The notes below the pieces were generated by a model. The model saw only the letters and a program-made list of their open reading frames with translations. It did not search any database and was not told the DNA's origin. A stretch of DNA of 64,000 nt, taken from contig NC_089441.1 of the NCBI RefSeq assembly GCF_026210795.1, forward strand, positions 992,001 through 1,056,000. Reading direction: 5' to 3'. The stretch's first letter is position 1; each line of letters starts with the position of its first letter. Below are positions 32,702 to 44,199 of the stretch, piece by piece. Source of the DNA: Rhizophagus irregularis (taxonomy: Eukaryota; Glomeromycota; Glomeromycetes; Glomerales; Glomeraceae). The position numbers and the translations under genes were made by a program.

Positions 32702-33165
32702 TAACTTTTTTTTTCTATAACTTTTCGTGAAGAATTTAAGAATTTTTAAAAAATAAATCATTTTTAGTCCAAAGTGTAACGAAGGACTATACAAGGTCAT
32801 TTTTATTAGAAAGTGAGTATTTCTTAATAAAATAAAAATTAAAATAAAAATTTATTCAAGTTTAATGATCGTAAATATTTCGAAGTTATTGTTTGATGTT
32901 TTGAATTTTTTTTTTCTTTTATACTATATATATTCAATATTATCAATATTATATTTATTGGATTTTATCTTAAAAGAAGTTTGGCTTGATAAAAATCATA
33001 CTAATATATCGGCGGATTTGCGTAATCACATGTCAGCCGAACATTAGAAGTTACGTAACGTAATATAATGTAACGTACCACATAGTACCCCTATTTATTA
33101 TATATAAAAAAAATTTTTTAAAAAAATTACGTTTATTGTTTTAATCCACAACTAATTTAAAAATT

Positions 33166-34770
33166 ATGGCGTCAAGCCAAACACCTTTAAAACGAAGGAG
33201 TGAAAAGCAAAATCAAGAATTTATTAAAACCCGCGTTAAAAATGAATATTCTTTAGATACAGTTAGTGATAATAACTGGCAATTATTTATGTGGTTCGCT
33301 TCCTTGGAAACAGTTGAGAATTATATTTGTTTATTTATTCTTGTTTGGGATATTATTCCAGTACGAAATAGTGCACAATTTTCAAAAGAATTAAGGGAAG
33401 AAACTGATAATTTAATTCAAATTATCAAGGAGTTAAATATTTCAAAAGAAAACGATAATAATTATTCTAAAATGTTAGATGATTACAAAGGTTATCGTTT
33501 TTTAAGTAGTCAAACTTTTAGACAAAATTTAGTTCATAATGTTTGGAAAGAATTGGAAAACCATGGATTAAAGAATAATTCTTATGCGGTTTCGGAACAA
33601 TTAAGCCGTTGTTCATTATTTCAAAAAAAAGAGTTAAGAGCGATGATTTTATCTAGGATAAAATCCTTTCAATCATTTTCAAGAAAAATAAAAGAAGCAA
33701 AAGAATTACAACAAGTACCCCTTAATAATAAGATGAAAGATGAAAATCAAGAATTAATTTTAAGTGAAAATAAAAGTTTGGAAAATCAAATAGTTGGTTT
33801 AGCCGATAATAAATCACAAATTGGTAATTCAGTAAGTCTTGAAGATGAGTCGCGAGATACTCAAGAACTTAAGAAAAGAGAAAACGAGAATTTAAAAACT
33901 CAAGTAAAAGAATTAATAAAAGAAAATTCGAAACAACAGGCAGCTCTTGATAATTTAACAAATGTATTTTGGAACGATGATGAGTCGCATAATTCAAAAA
34001 AATTGATTCAAGACATTACAGATTTACAAGATATGCTTACAGATTTCACAATGGTTCAAGGAAGTGATTATAAGATAAATAACAATGAGGCAAATTCTCT
34101 TTTAAGAGCTTTTAAATGCGAAGTAAATTGTCCTAGTTCGCGAGCAAGCCTTGTTTTGGGATTTTTACTTCAAAGGATTACAATTGCCAAAATTATAGAA
34201 GAAGTTGAAAAATATTTAAATGGCTTTTCTAAAAATCAAGAGATGACTCTTGAGAGGGATATCGTAAATACTACCGAAACCTTAATTAATCAGATAATAT
34301 TATTTGAAAAAAATTTGAAGGGAGAAGACGATACCACTAAGATTACACCAATCAAAATTCGGCAGAATGTTTATTCAGCTCTTAGTCATCGTGGCTTTCC
34401 AAGTGATCACTCTTTAATCAAAAGCACAGCAAGTAAATTGTTGTATAAGATGAATAAATATAGAAAAATTGTAGATGAAGAAACTAAAAGTGAAATGGAT
34501 GATCAAGCTATTCAAATAACTCATAAAGTTATTAATATTTTTTATTTTAGTTTTAAAACACAAGCTTCTGTACCAACCTATAAATTTTTCGATGCCGGTC
34601 AAGCTTTGGAACCGCATCTCATGAAAGGAGCTTTTGGAAATGATGAATCTAAAAAATTGGAAGTAGAAATTTGTGGATTTCCTTGCATCGGCATATTTAC
34701 TGGTGATAAATTGAGTGATAGAATTTTTATAAAAGCGCAAATTATTCCAAGATCGAAGCGTTTATCATAG
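33166..34770 (+). CDS. coiled-coil protein of unknown function, intronless
   Basis: An uninterrupted 534-residue frame from ATG 33166. No signal peptide or membrane segment is seen. Residues 1-25 are basic (TPLKRRSEKQNQEF). A Trp/aromatic-rich region follows (NNWQLFMWFASLETVENYIC, about 37-56). Residues about 165-275 are Lys/Glu/Gln/Asn-rich with heptad-like spacing, a probable coiled coil. The C-terminal half is predicted helical, then changes to a compact segment with KLEVEICGFPCIGIFTGDK and a basic end (KAQIIPRSKRLS). TATATATA and a poly-T/poly-A stretch at 33095-33127 could serve as promoter. It lies between two dead Hsp70 genes on the other strand. No known domain is recognised; it resembles intronless lineage-specific coiled-coil families of these fungi, which is inference. 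Confidence 0.82.
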   Translation: MASSQTPLKRRSEKQNQEFIKTRVKNEYSLDTVSDNNWQLFMWFASLETVENYICLFILVWDIIPVRNSAQFSKELREETDNLIQIIKELNISKENDNNYSKMLDDYKGYRFLSSQTFRQNLVHNVWKELENHGLKNNSYAVSEQLSRCSLFQKKELRAMILSRIKSFQSFSRKIKEAKELQQVPLNNKMKDENQELILSENKSLENQIVGLADNKSQIGNSVSLEDESRDTQELKKRENENLKTQVKELIKENSKQQAALDNLTNVFWNDDESHNSKKLIQDITDLQDMLTDFTMVQGSDYKINNNEANSLLRAFKCEVNCPSSRASLVLGFLLQRITIAKIIEEVEKYLNGFSKNQEMTLERDIVNTTETLINQIILFEKNLKGEDDTTKITPIKIRQNVYSALSHRGFPSDHSLIKSTASKLLYKMNKYRKIVDEETKSEMDDQAIQITHKVINIFYFSFKTQASVPTYKFFDAGQALEPHLMKGAFGNDESKKLEVEICGFPCIGIFTGDKLSDRIFIKAQIIPRSKRLS

Positions 34771-35291
34771 GAAGTAAAATTTTCGATAACCATAATTGGG
34801 TTATCTGTTAAGGAGTAAATATTATATTTATTTATAAATTATTGATTTTTTTCTTTATATATATTGAAAATTATGTAATTTAGGACATTGTATATAAACA
34901 GTGAAATAAATTTAAAGATATTTCTAATCAATATATATTCTTGGAAATACAAAAATAAACATACGATATAATTATATCACGCTATAATAAATATATATTA
35001 TATATATGTGTGTACAGTATACATTAAATTTTTTTGATATTTTATATTAAATTTAAAGGTGTGAACACTAATTCTGCTTACCAACTTATATAATTTTCAC
35101 AGCTTTTAGATCTCTATTGTTTAAACTGTGATAGTTTAAGAGGAACTATCATTTCATGAATTTCAGATTTCTTTCATAAGTATAACTAAAACGTTTGATA
35201 AACTAATTAAAAGTACTATTCTAATCGTAAACTTATTTATAATAAAAATTATCTTATGGCCAAATATGAAATAATTAATTTATTTACAAAA

Positions 35292-37840
35292 TCAAAAATC
35301 ATAATCTGCTGGGTAACAAAAAGTGGTCATATGCTCTTGTCCATTTTCATTCCTTGCAGAAGCAATAATTTCATATTGACCAAAGGTTAGCTCGAAATTA
35401 ATACTTCCATTATCGAGATGTACAGAGTCTAATAACGATTACAAAAAAGTTAATTATAATTATTATAATTTATATAATTTCTATTAAATATATTATTTAA
35501 ATAATTGAGATTTACCTAAAAGATCAATATTTAATATCCCAAGTAGTTTCGTTCCTAGTTCATCACAGTACTCTATATTGTACTTTCGTGTATAGTAAAT
35601 TGCAAAACTTCCACGTGCCTGATTAGATTCAGGTTCAAAATTAAAGGAAAAAGTTTGTTCAGGTGTAATTTTAGTGTCTCGTTCAACCAAAGTCTTGAAT
35701 TTACAATTTTTTTCATTATGAGTGATATCATCACCGCTTCTCCGGTTATATAAGTATATTTAAGGACTTTTGAAGATATTATGGATAATCCATAAATTAC
35801 AGCTCCACGTGAAATTACTGCTTCTGGATGAACAGGAACTGAAATATTATTCACTTGGTGACTAAATTCTTCTTTTATTCTATTTTGTAAATATTTGTTT
35901 ACACAAAAATCCCCAGTTAAAAATATTGCAGAACAATTTTCTTTATCGTTCAAAAGTTGTATATGTATCAAACGAATAATTCTATCAATAAGAGTATCAA
36001 ACATTTTTTTTATATCATCATATTTAATGTTAATGATCAATTCATTATATTCCATAATCTCTCTAGTTTCTTCACTGACATACTGTAGTAAAGTTGGTTC
36101 GATTTCTATATCCATACTGAAACTTCTTATCATCGTCTGTAAAATGACTTGTTATATATTGATGGAAATTTTTGACCATGTATTGTAGTTTATTATAATT
36201 ATTTTCTTTCAATAGATCTATGGCACAAGTTCCAAGTCTTTCACGTAAAAATTTAATAAATTCTTCATTAATCAATTTACTTCCACAGAAGTCTTTATTG
36301 TATGTTGTAACTTTATCTATATGCAATGGATTATTTCTATCTAACTTACGAATAGTCAAATCTGTAGTATATTTACCGCAGTCAACAAACATAAATGTCT
36401 CTAAAAATTATGAATGAACATTATTTGAATATTCTTTAAATTAAAAATAATTAATAATGAAAACTTGCCTCCTGTTTCACGTTTAAAACAATGTTTCACA
36501 CAATATAATGCAGTAGCTTTAGCTGTAAATAAAGAAAAATCAATCACATTAAATTAATTAAGGTCTTATTTCTAAAATCTACTTACATTCTGTAGTAAAT
36601 TGCAGTTTTTCTGAATCTCTATCTTTAATGAGGTCCGCATTATATACACATTGTCTTATAATAACCTGAATATTCTGCAGGAATTGTAAGTACTAACAAT
36701 ACATCTTCAAAGTAGTCAATTCCACCCCAACGGCATTCAATAGTCCTTTAATGACCTAAAAATTATTATTAAAATAAGTAGAAATTTAAAATTAAAATTG
36801 AAATAATATTGGAATTACAGTATAATTCATACCATTCCGATTTCTCTAAGATAGTCAGTAATAGCCTTTTTGTAATCGATCGGAAGTTTTGGTTTTAAAT
36901 TATCTGATAAGTCACCCAGGTATAATTTGAACAATTTAACGGGTTCACTATTTTGTTTTCTATTTTTACTTGGTCTTAAAGTTTGAGCACCCAACCCCAA
37001 TAAAACACATTATTAAATTCATCATCATATTGAAGAACTGTATTTGTTTTGAACCGACCAGCTACCATAGGCCAAATATCATTTGTATGTATATCTTGAT
37101 AATCATCATTAACATGACAATAAGCGAATCCAGAATATGTTACTCCAAAATCTAATCCGACTATAACCCTAACATCTAACCCTTTAAAAGTGTATAAAAA
37201 TCGATTTAATTTTGTTTAATCAATTATTAATAAAATTTTTAAAAAAAGTTCATTACCACATATGATACCTTTACTATAATTTAAAGCGAAGGTTGTTCGA
37301 TTATTGTTAATATTACAATTTTTTTGTTCATTGTTTTCTTTAAAAACATTAATAGTATTATTATCAATTTCGTCAACTTCCAATATTTTTAAATTTTTTT
37401 CTAAATTTTGAGAAATTACTTCAAGTCGTTGAATTTCTTTATTTTTTTGTTTTTCCAAATTTAAATCCTTTTGAAGTTTTTCAAATTGTTCATTTATATT
37501 TTGAAGTTTTTCTTTTAAATCATTATTTATAGTACGTAAAATTTTTTCATTTTCCTTAATTAAATTTGAGTTATTACGTGAGATTTCCTGATAATATTTT
37601 TTATTTAATTCTAAATTATTACGTGAAATTTCTTGATTTTTTTCATTTAATTCTAAATTAATACGTTGAATGTCTTGATTTTCTTCTTGAAGATTCTTAT
37701 TGTGTTGTTTAATTCTTTGATTTTAATAAATCTATGAATTTATTATTTAATTTTTTGAAACAAGTTTCAAGTTTTTCGACAACCTCATGTTGATTATAAG
37801 CAGGAAATAAATTTTCAGAATTTGAGCATTCATTAGCCAT
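35292..37840 (-). pseudogene. HSPA12-like Hsp70 with N-terminal coiled coil, decayed
   Basis: Six exons can be traced: 37840-37257, 37181-36833, 36755-36597, 36522-36469, 36400-35516 and 35428-35292. Introns are 68-87 nt. Exon 1 (MANECSNSENLFPAYNQ...) is a long coiled coil with repeats like NQEISRNNLELN. Exon 2 starts the Hsp70 ATPase domain with VGLDFGVTYSGFAY, then GLGAQTLRPSKNRK and KLFKLYLGDLSDNLKPKLPI. Exon 5 has VDCGKYTTDLTIRKL (usual DCGGGTVDLT), CSAIFLTGDFCVNKYLQNR and AVISRGAVIYGLS. Exon 6 reads NFELTFGQYEIIASARNENG and ends at YPADYDF. Frameshifts lie near 37725, 36995, 36740, 36690, 36117 and 35730. The fourth intron uses a GC-AG pair (GCAAGT). It is probably dead; sequencing error is less likely because nearby genes are clean. 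Confidence 0.85.
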
Positions 37841-38459
37841 GATGTTATTGCTTAAATTGCTTAAAATTTAACAAATTTTTTTATTTAAAGCTTTTTTTTT
37901 AGCGTGAGCGACAAATTTATATCAAAAAATGGTTTCACAAATTCTGTAAATGGTTAACATACATCATATGAAAATCACACTATCCAATATAGTACGTAAT
38001 CAAAATAATTAGGATTTGCGGTAGCCTATTATTAAGGTCAGAAGAGCCACTTCGGCTAGAAGTTCTCGTATTTTATTTCTAAAAAAAAAAAGTTAATAAA
38101 ATTTATTACTATATAATGACATAACTATTTATTTATGAAAAAAACATTTTTTTTTTTCAACATTTCTCGTACACTCACGCACACATACTAAGGTACATAT
38201 GTAAATAAAGCCTAAGCTAAAACTATCTAGAAAGACCGAAATATTAAACATTTTTGATGTATACAAATATACATTTTTGTTAGATTATCTACAATCTCTA
38301 CATTAATATTTTTTTTTATGTACCTTATGTGTATCTTGACTCTTTATATATTCCCTTAATGTTCTCAATCCTTCTTCCCAGCTAATTTTTCTTTATAAAT
38401 AAACTGTTCTCAGTTTCATTCACTTTATTTTCTTTTATGTTTGACTTAAATTATTGAAT

Positions 38460-39200
38460 TTGCGCACTTGCCGCTTCTTTGTACTACATCATTTCTATTT
38501 TCTCAACTTCCGCCGCTATCTTATCATCTCCTTTATCATGAAATATTGTACTCCCACTGGGAAGGATCCAGAATGGTTAAAAAGAAAATAGAGAGAAAAA
38601 AATTCACCCAAACTCACTACCAATTCGTCTGGCCGTATAACCCGATCACGAGAAATAAAAATTATTTCACAACAAAAGGAAAGAAACCCGCCGAAACCTA
38701 TCTACAATTCACCTAGAAAGTTGATCGTGCCTAAGAAAGAAGGGAAAGTTTATTAGCGTAACTTCGCCTAAAAAAGAAGACAAAAGAAAACTCAAAAGAA
38801 AGAAAAGAGAAACAAAAATCACTTTTAAGAAATTCATTTATGTAACCGTACCTAAAAAAGTAGATAAGGAAAAGATTAAAGAGAAGCAACTCATAGCAAA
38901 GATAAAAGAACCACAAACTATACTTTCAATTCGCTAGTTAGTTATTGTACCTAAAAAGAAAAGAGAAATAAAAGGTTAGCTAAAAAAAAAAGGAAATTAA
39001 TCAACAACAAAAGAATTCACCTTCATATAACCGTACAAGAAGAATAAAGATTATTTGTTAAAAAAAAAAGGAAATCACGAACGAAAAAGAAACTCGTCAA
39101 AATCTACCTTCAATTCGCCTAGAAAGTCTTTCTGCACAATACAGGAAATTTCACGAAACCCATCTAAAGAATAAAAGTTTACTATAAAATCAATAGCTTG
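38460..39200 (+). other. decayed Lys-rich coding-like stretch
   Basis: Less AT-rich than the flanks, with several degenerate copies of a segment encoding YVTVPKKxxKEK-like peptides: CGTGCCTAAGAAAGAA near 38727, CCGTACCTAAAAAAG near 38847, TGTACCTAAAAAGAAAAG near 38947, and CCGTACAAGAAG near 39032. Stops interrupt all frames. It looks like a dead gene for a repetitive basic protein; its family is unknown. Confidence 0.4.
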
Positions 39201-39259
39201 CAAGATATAGGATAACATTTGCATAGTCGACTTGACACAATTTTTTCATAAATAAACGC

Positions 39260-39460
39260 TCATTCACACTGTGCTACACCGGTCCTACTTGGTCCGGAAA
39301 CTGCTTTGAAAAAAAAAAAAATTTGAAATTTTTATGTAGCACAGCCACTTTGTAAGATATGTTAAAAAAATTGAAATTAAATTCTGATCTGAATCGGAAC
39401 CGGTTCTAGAACTGTTCCTGCTGGAACCGGTCCCGAATTCAGTTCTGGAACTAAAGTCCT
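39260..39460. repeat. GGAACCGG-rich inverted repeats
   Basis: TGTGCTACACCGGTCC near 39269 pairs partly with TGTAGCACA near 39343. A cluster of GAACCGGTTC, GGAACCGG and AGTTCTGGAACT palindromes follows at 39390-39450. No coding capacity; probably element ends. Confidence 0.4.
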
Positions 39461-39469
39461 AGAATAATA

Positions 39470-40315
39470 ATTATATGACGCTTTCTAATAAAGTTTAACA
39501 TGAATTTAATAACGCTATTAAAAAATCACTCCACAAAATTTTAAGTATATGTTTTATATATTAAAGATTATATTTGGTAAATGTTTAAAAATGTTAAAAA
39601 GTAGTCTTTATAATTCTTATAATTTTTTTAAAAAAAAGTTTTATTATACCGCAGAACCAAAACTTTTCTAATTTAACTTATACTAAGCTTCGTTATATTT
39701 TACATTCAATAATAATTACAACTGAAATCATATAATAAATATGTCGCAAAATTTTGCCTTGTTTAAGGAAATTTATTAATTTTATTTTCTTAATATACTT
39801 TAAATCTAAATAATTTGAAATATTTGTATAAAGAATTTATATTGTTATATTATTAATATGAAATATTGTTGACATCAGTTTTTGAACGCTTATAAATAAG
39901 TAGTATATTTTTATAGATATATGAAGAAGGAATTCACAAATATAATAAATAAAAATTAATAATTTTGTTACCACCGGTTTTTAACGTTCGGTTAGGTAGT
40001 AATAGAAAGATAAATAAGGATCGGTTAATAATCAGCAAGATAATATTGTTAAGCCAGTTCTTTAACGTTTACAAACGTAACAAAAGGAAAAGGGTAAGCA
40101 GAAGGTATATAGATATGCGTATATAATCGATAAATAAACTATATGTAGAAATAATGAATAATCCAAATGCTTCACTATTTATAATATTTTTAACTATATC
40201 TAACATATCACATATATATATACTATGTGAACTATATAAAATATATATATTCTATTTACTATATTTGACATATTTGACATATTCAACATATCAAATCATT
40301 TGAAAACATTTGAAA
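39470..40315. other. intergenic, no gene seen
   Basis: AT-rich, with ATATATAT and ACATATTTGACATATTCAAC repeats near 40200-40300. Confidence 0.35.
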
Positions 40316-40379
40316 CATAGATCGGCAATCCTGTGATAAACCCGTAATTTTAATCACTAAATTATCATTTTACAGTAAT

Positions 40380-41000
40380 AGATCGTCATCCATCGGTAAA
40401 GTACCGGCAACGCTCGGTAAAATACTCCACAATAGGTCTCGTCTGAAATCCGGTACTAATTTGCTTATCGGACAAATTTACCATCCGGCCAATTTTTCCT
40501 TCCAGTCATCAGAAGATTTTGCCTGTTTAAGCCTCTTTGATCTTATCCACCCATCTCTAAGCCTCATGCAACAATCAGACACGAATAAAGGATTTACCAC
40601 AATAAAACTTAAACTCAAAAATAATTCTAAATTACCGCTTGCTAACTATCGTTGTCGATTGTTACTGTTTATTATCTTTTTTCTTTAACCTTACCGAAGG
40701 TGAAAAAACTCCGAGGTATTTTCATCAATCAGTAAAAGGGAAAAACCACTACTGATCTTTCCAACATGTTATCTAACCTAGATAGGTGATAATTCTACGG
40801 ATAATCAAAGCAGCATCCCAAATTTTCATCTCTCTTTCTTCAGCAGAACCAGAACTACAGGATCCAATGCCACCACCATCCTTCTAAGAAGGTGGTGGTG
40901 ACCATCCTTCCCCAGGTCACGTCTGGTGCTGACTCCTCTAGCACGCTGCCCCTTCCTGGACATTCTACTCTACTCCGCTCTTGTGTTCATTCTTTTATTC
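40380..41000 (+). other. less AT-rich, coding-like but unassigned stretch with strong hairpin
   Basis: The 75-residue frame at 40461 (LIGQIYHPANFSFQSSEDFA...) has no ATG at its left end and no known domain. At 40870-40900 CCACCACCATCCTTCT pairs with AGAAGGTGGTGGTG as a near-perfect hairpin. Downstream is CCAGGTCACGTCTGGTGC and a C-rich tail. It may be the remains of a mobile element; no family recognised. Confidence 0.35.
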
Positions 41001-41004
41001 ACTT

Positions 41005-42485
41005 ATTCAAGTGCGATCGGAAAAAGATAATAAATCAATTAATCCCTTTGATGGTTTTGAGGTAAAATTTATCCAATTTATATATATATAAAATTTAATC
41101 ATCAAAGGGATACATATTTTTTCTTTTAGAAGCATTTTTTTAAATTATAGAAATTTTCTATTAATTTTATTATTAAGTGTCTTTTGAATGTAATTTTAAT
41201 ACGAAAGAATTTTTTAGGTGATATTTTGGAAAAGCCCAATTTATAAATTTTTTATAAAAGCTTAGTAATATCCGTAAATTAGAAATTTTCTTATATAAGT
41301 TTTAAACATTAACATTTATGAATAACACTATAAGAAACGCCATATGGAAGATAATGAACTAATGAATGAAAAGCCATATTTAAAATTATTAACGATAAAT
41401 GATTATTCGTTCATCTTTCAAACAAAGGCGTATAATAAAGTTTAATCTGATAATTCTTTATATCCGTGCAAAAAATAATAAGATTATCAAAAAAAATAAA
41501 TAAATAAACAAATAAATTATAAAAGAAATTCACAATAATAAAGAATCTTCTTATTCTTCATTGTCTTCATTATCTCAGCAAAAAGGCGAAAATTTTTTTT
41601 TGATTATGATTGATTTTCTAGGGGCTTAGTCATAATCTAACAATTATTTTCTTACCGTGCTTTTTAGATTAAAGTCGAAAATCTATAACCAGGATCAAAT
41701 TATTATGAATGAACGACCCATTTTTTTAGATGAATGTAAAACGATCAAATAATTATGCGTTTTTAGCAATGATGCTCATTTTGTATCGTATATTATTGTT
41801 GTAATTTAACTGGATGATCGTCCATTCATTTGATTTTACGAAAAAGTTGACCATAAGATTTGATAATCACGACAATACGTTTTTGCTGATGGTTAAATGA
41901 TGCTAACCATATCTGATGTAACCTGAAGTTCGAGATTATACCCAAGCCCCTTTACTTTGTGTCTTAAACTATACTTATAAATAATTTAACGGAATTAACG
42001 GAATCAGAATATCCTGCGAACGTATGATTGCACGGCAGTACATATGTTTACTGATGATGTGGTACCAACAGATATGATGTTCATTCATACTATGGTGAAT
42101 TTGACTGGTCCTGATTAAGTCTGAAATAATATGAATTACGCCAGAAAAGAAATCTGGCTAAAAAAGTGGTTTTTATTAACCGTTGCTATCATATGAATTA
42201 TATTTAATTTAAATATTTATAAAAATTTTGCTGCGTTCTAAATTAAAAAAAAATCTCTAAAAAATGGTTTATATTATTAGACAACTTTTTAAACGATTAG
42301 TTGAAAATAAATTTTATTAATTTTACATTTTAAAATTTAAATCTAAATTAATATCTACATAAAATCCAATGAGACTAAAATTAATTTATTGAAATAAACT
42401 TATTATTATTATGTGATGTCACAAAATTACCCCGTATTCTCTTGCCATCCTTTCATAAGGGGCCATATAAATGTTACTAAATTCG
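41005..42485. other. intergenic, no gene seen
   Basis: AT-rich. Contains GATCAAATAATTATGCG- and GATGATCGTCC-type short repeats only. Confidence 0.35.
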
Positions 42486-42489
42486 TATG

Positions 42490-42740
42490 TCGAACCTAAT
42501 TTTCAATAATTGAACTTATTTTCACGTTCAGTTTGCTTGTGTTTCCTTCTATTGACCGTAATTCCACGATGTATTACCTTCTTGGTGAACATTCTTCCAC
42601 AGGTCACGTCGCAGCATTTTCGTGCTCACTACTCTTGCATGTCGCCTTTGTCGCCACTCTGTGGGCACTCATCTCCAAATTATTTTACCTTCTTGAGCCT
42701 ATTCTTCCATTCACTAGAAATTCATTGTAAATAACAAATT
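42490..42740 (+). other. C-rich coding-like island
   Basis: Two overlapping frames (74 and 65 residues) across a less AT-rich stretch. The motif CCACAGGTCACGTCGCAGC is reminiscent of CCCAGGTCACGTCTGGTGC near 40912. There is no ATG-anchored product or domain, so no gene is called. Confidence 0.3.
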
Positions 42741-43099
42741 CTCCTTGTTCGTAGATTTTCAGTATAAAACAACGGAAATGATTTTCGCACGGGTACGGTA
42801 GATAACGAAACGCTGTGATTAAGGAAAAATTAAATAAATCCGATTGTATTATAATGTAACGAATATAAATAAAATTAATTCATTATGGAATCCTACTCAT
42901 ATTACTTAAGAAACACCTGATATATTACCTGAATTACATAAGAAAAAATGTACGTACTTCAGCAAATACAACTATGATTAAACATGGTTCAATGACATCA
43001 TAGTTTTCGTCGGTAAGTTATCCATAATTATACACTAAAATTATTTTTTATGAATTTTATAAATACATGATTAAATAATTCTCAAAATATCTTTAAAAA

Positions 43100-44190
43100 A
43101 AGTTATCCCCTCGTCTGTCAAGTATCCATCTGAAATTAGAGGATGGAAATTAGATACATTTGCATCACTAATATCATTATGTATTACAAAATATCACTTA
43201 AATTTTACAATGCCAATAAAAGAAACATTACCATTAGTTTCAACAGCTATCGGAACGGTCACGAGTCTTTTACAGTTTTACGTCCTTTCCAACGTTCATT
43301 TCGTTGATTTATACAATTTTCCTGAACATTTGTCAATTCAATAATTATTGATTAGTGTTATTAAGACTAAGTATCAGTTGTTTCAGTAGTTTCAGTTAGT
43401 GCTTGCTTGTTGAACGTATTTATTGAATACCATGTAAAAGTATCGTGATCTTTCAAATATCAATTAAAAATCCTTCAGGCATAAATAGTGGAACAACCTT
43501 TCAAATTGCTTTTGTCTGACGTAATGCAAATCGGGAAAAGTTGCCAATGAAATATTTGTTGTTTTGCAGATTCATTTCTTATATTTGATTCATCATCCAA
43601 TTCATCCGATTCATCTGATAAGAGCCGAGAAACTTCAAATGAAGCAGTCCCAACATTTTCTATTTCTACCCGTGATTCTTAAATAAAAGTGATTAATAAA
43701 TATTAAATAATTTATTTTTATACCAGCTAAATTTTGATATTGTCGTCATCATCAACTATTTCTATTATTCTGATCATCTGACGAATGTTCAATACGACGA
43801 ATAAGTTATCCAACATGAATTACTTCTTTAAAGTCATCTTCAAATAAACAAATATTCAATAGTTTCATGAGGAAGAGAAGTACCATCAATATCAATTACG
43901 TAACGTAACCTAAATATACATATTTTGTAAATTTTTATTAAATATATTTTAATCAAAAAAAAAATTCCTACCTCCGGCTGATGTTCGATTGGCGTATTAA
44001 TTTGTCTGCACGTGAATCTCGATACATTGAATTTTATAAAATTCATAAAGTTAAAATCAGCTGTTACTTGATACCAAAAATAATGTTCAAGAACCCGGTT
44101 CCTGTGTCCATAAAAATAAAGGATAATCAGGATAGTATTCTCGATGTTCCATAATGAGCATTACCAAAGGATTCTGCCATAATAATAAAA
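43100..44190 (-). pseudogene. unrecognised multi-exon gene, decayed
   Basis: Minus-strand segments read as protein in shifting frames: MEHREYYPDYPLFLWTQEPG (44.1 kb); HYFWYQVTADFNFMNFIKFN and RFTCRQINTPIEHQPE (44.0 kb). After a probable intron (GTAGGAA...TATTTAG) come IDIDGTSLPHETIEYLF and EDDFKEVIHVG (43.85 kb), then SRVEIENVGTASFEVSRLLS with an acidic tail (43.6 kb), and INQRNERWKGRKTVKDS (43.3 kb). Stops and frameshifts separate them. No domain is recognised; the acidic, Ser-rich and aromatic stretches do not match the Hsp70 or UGT families nearby. Confidence 0.5.
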
Positions 44191-44199
44191 ATTTCAAAC

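Noticed and set aside
35895-36417. Plus-strand frames of 97 and 65 residues
   Set aside because: Antisense shadows of the Hsp70 pseudogene, whose minus-strand reading has clear family motifs.
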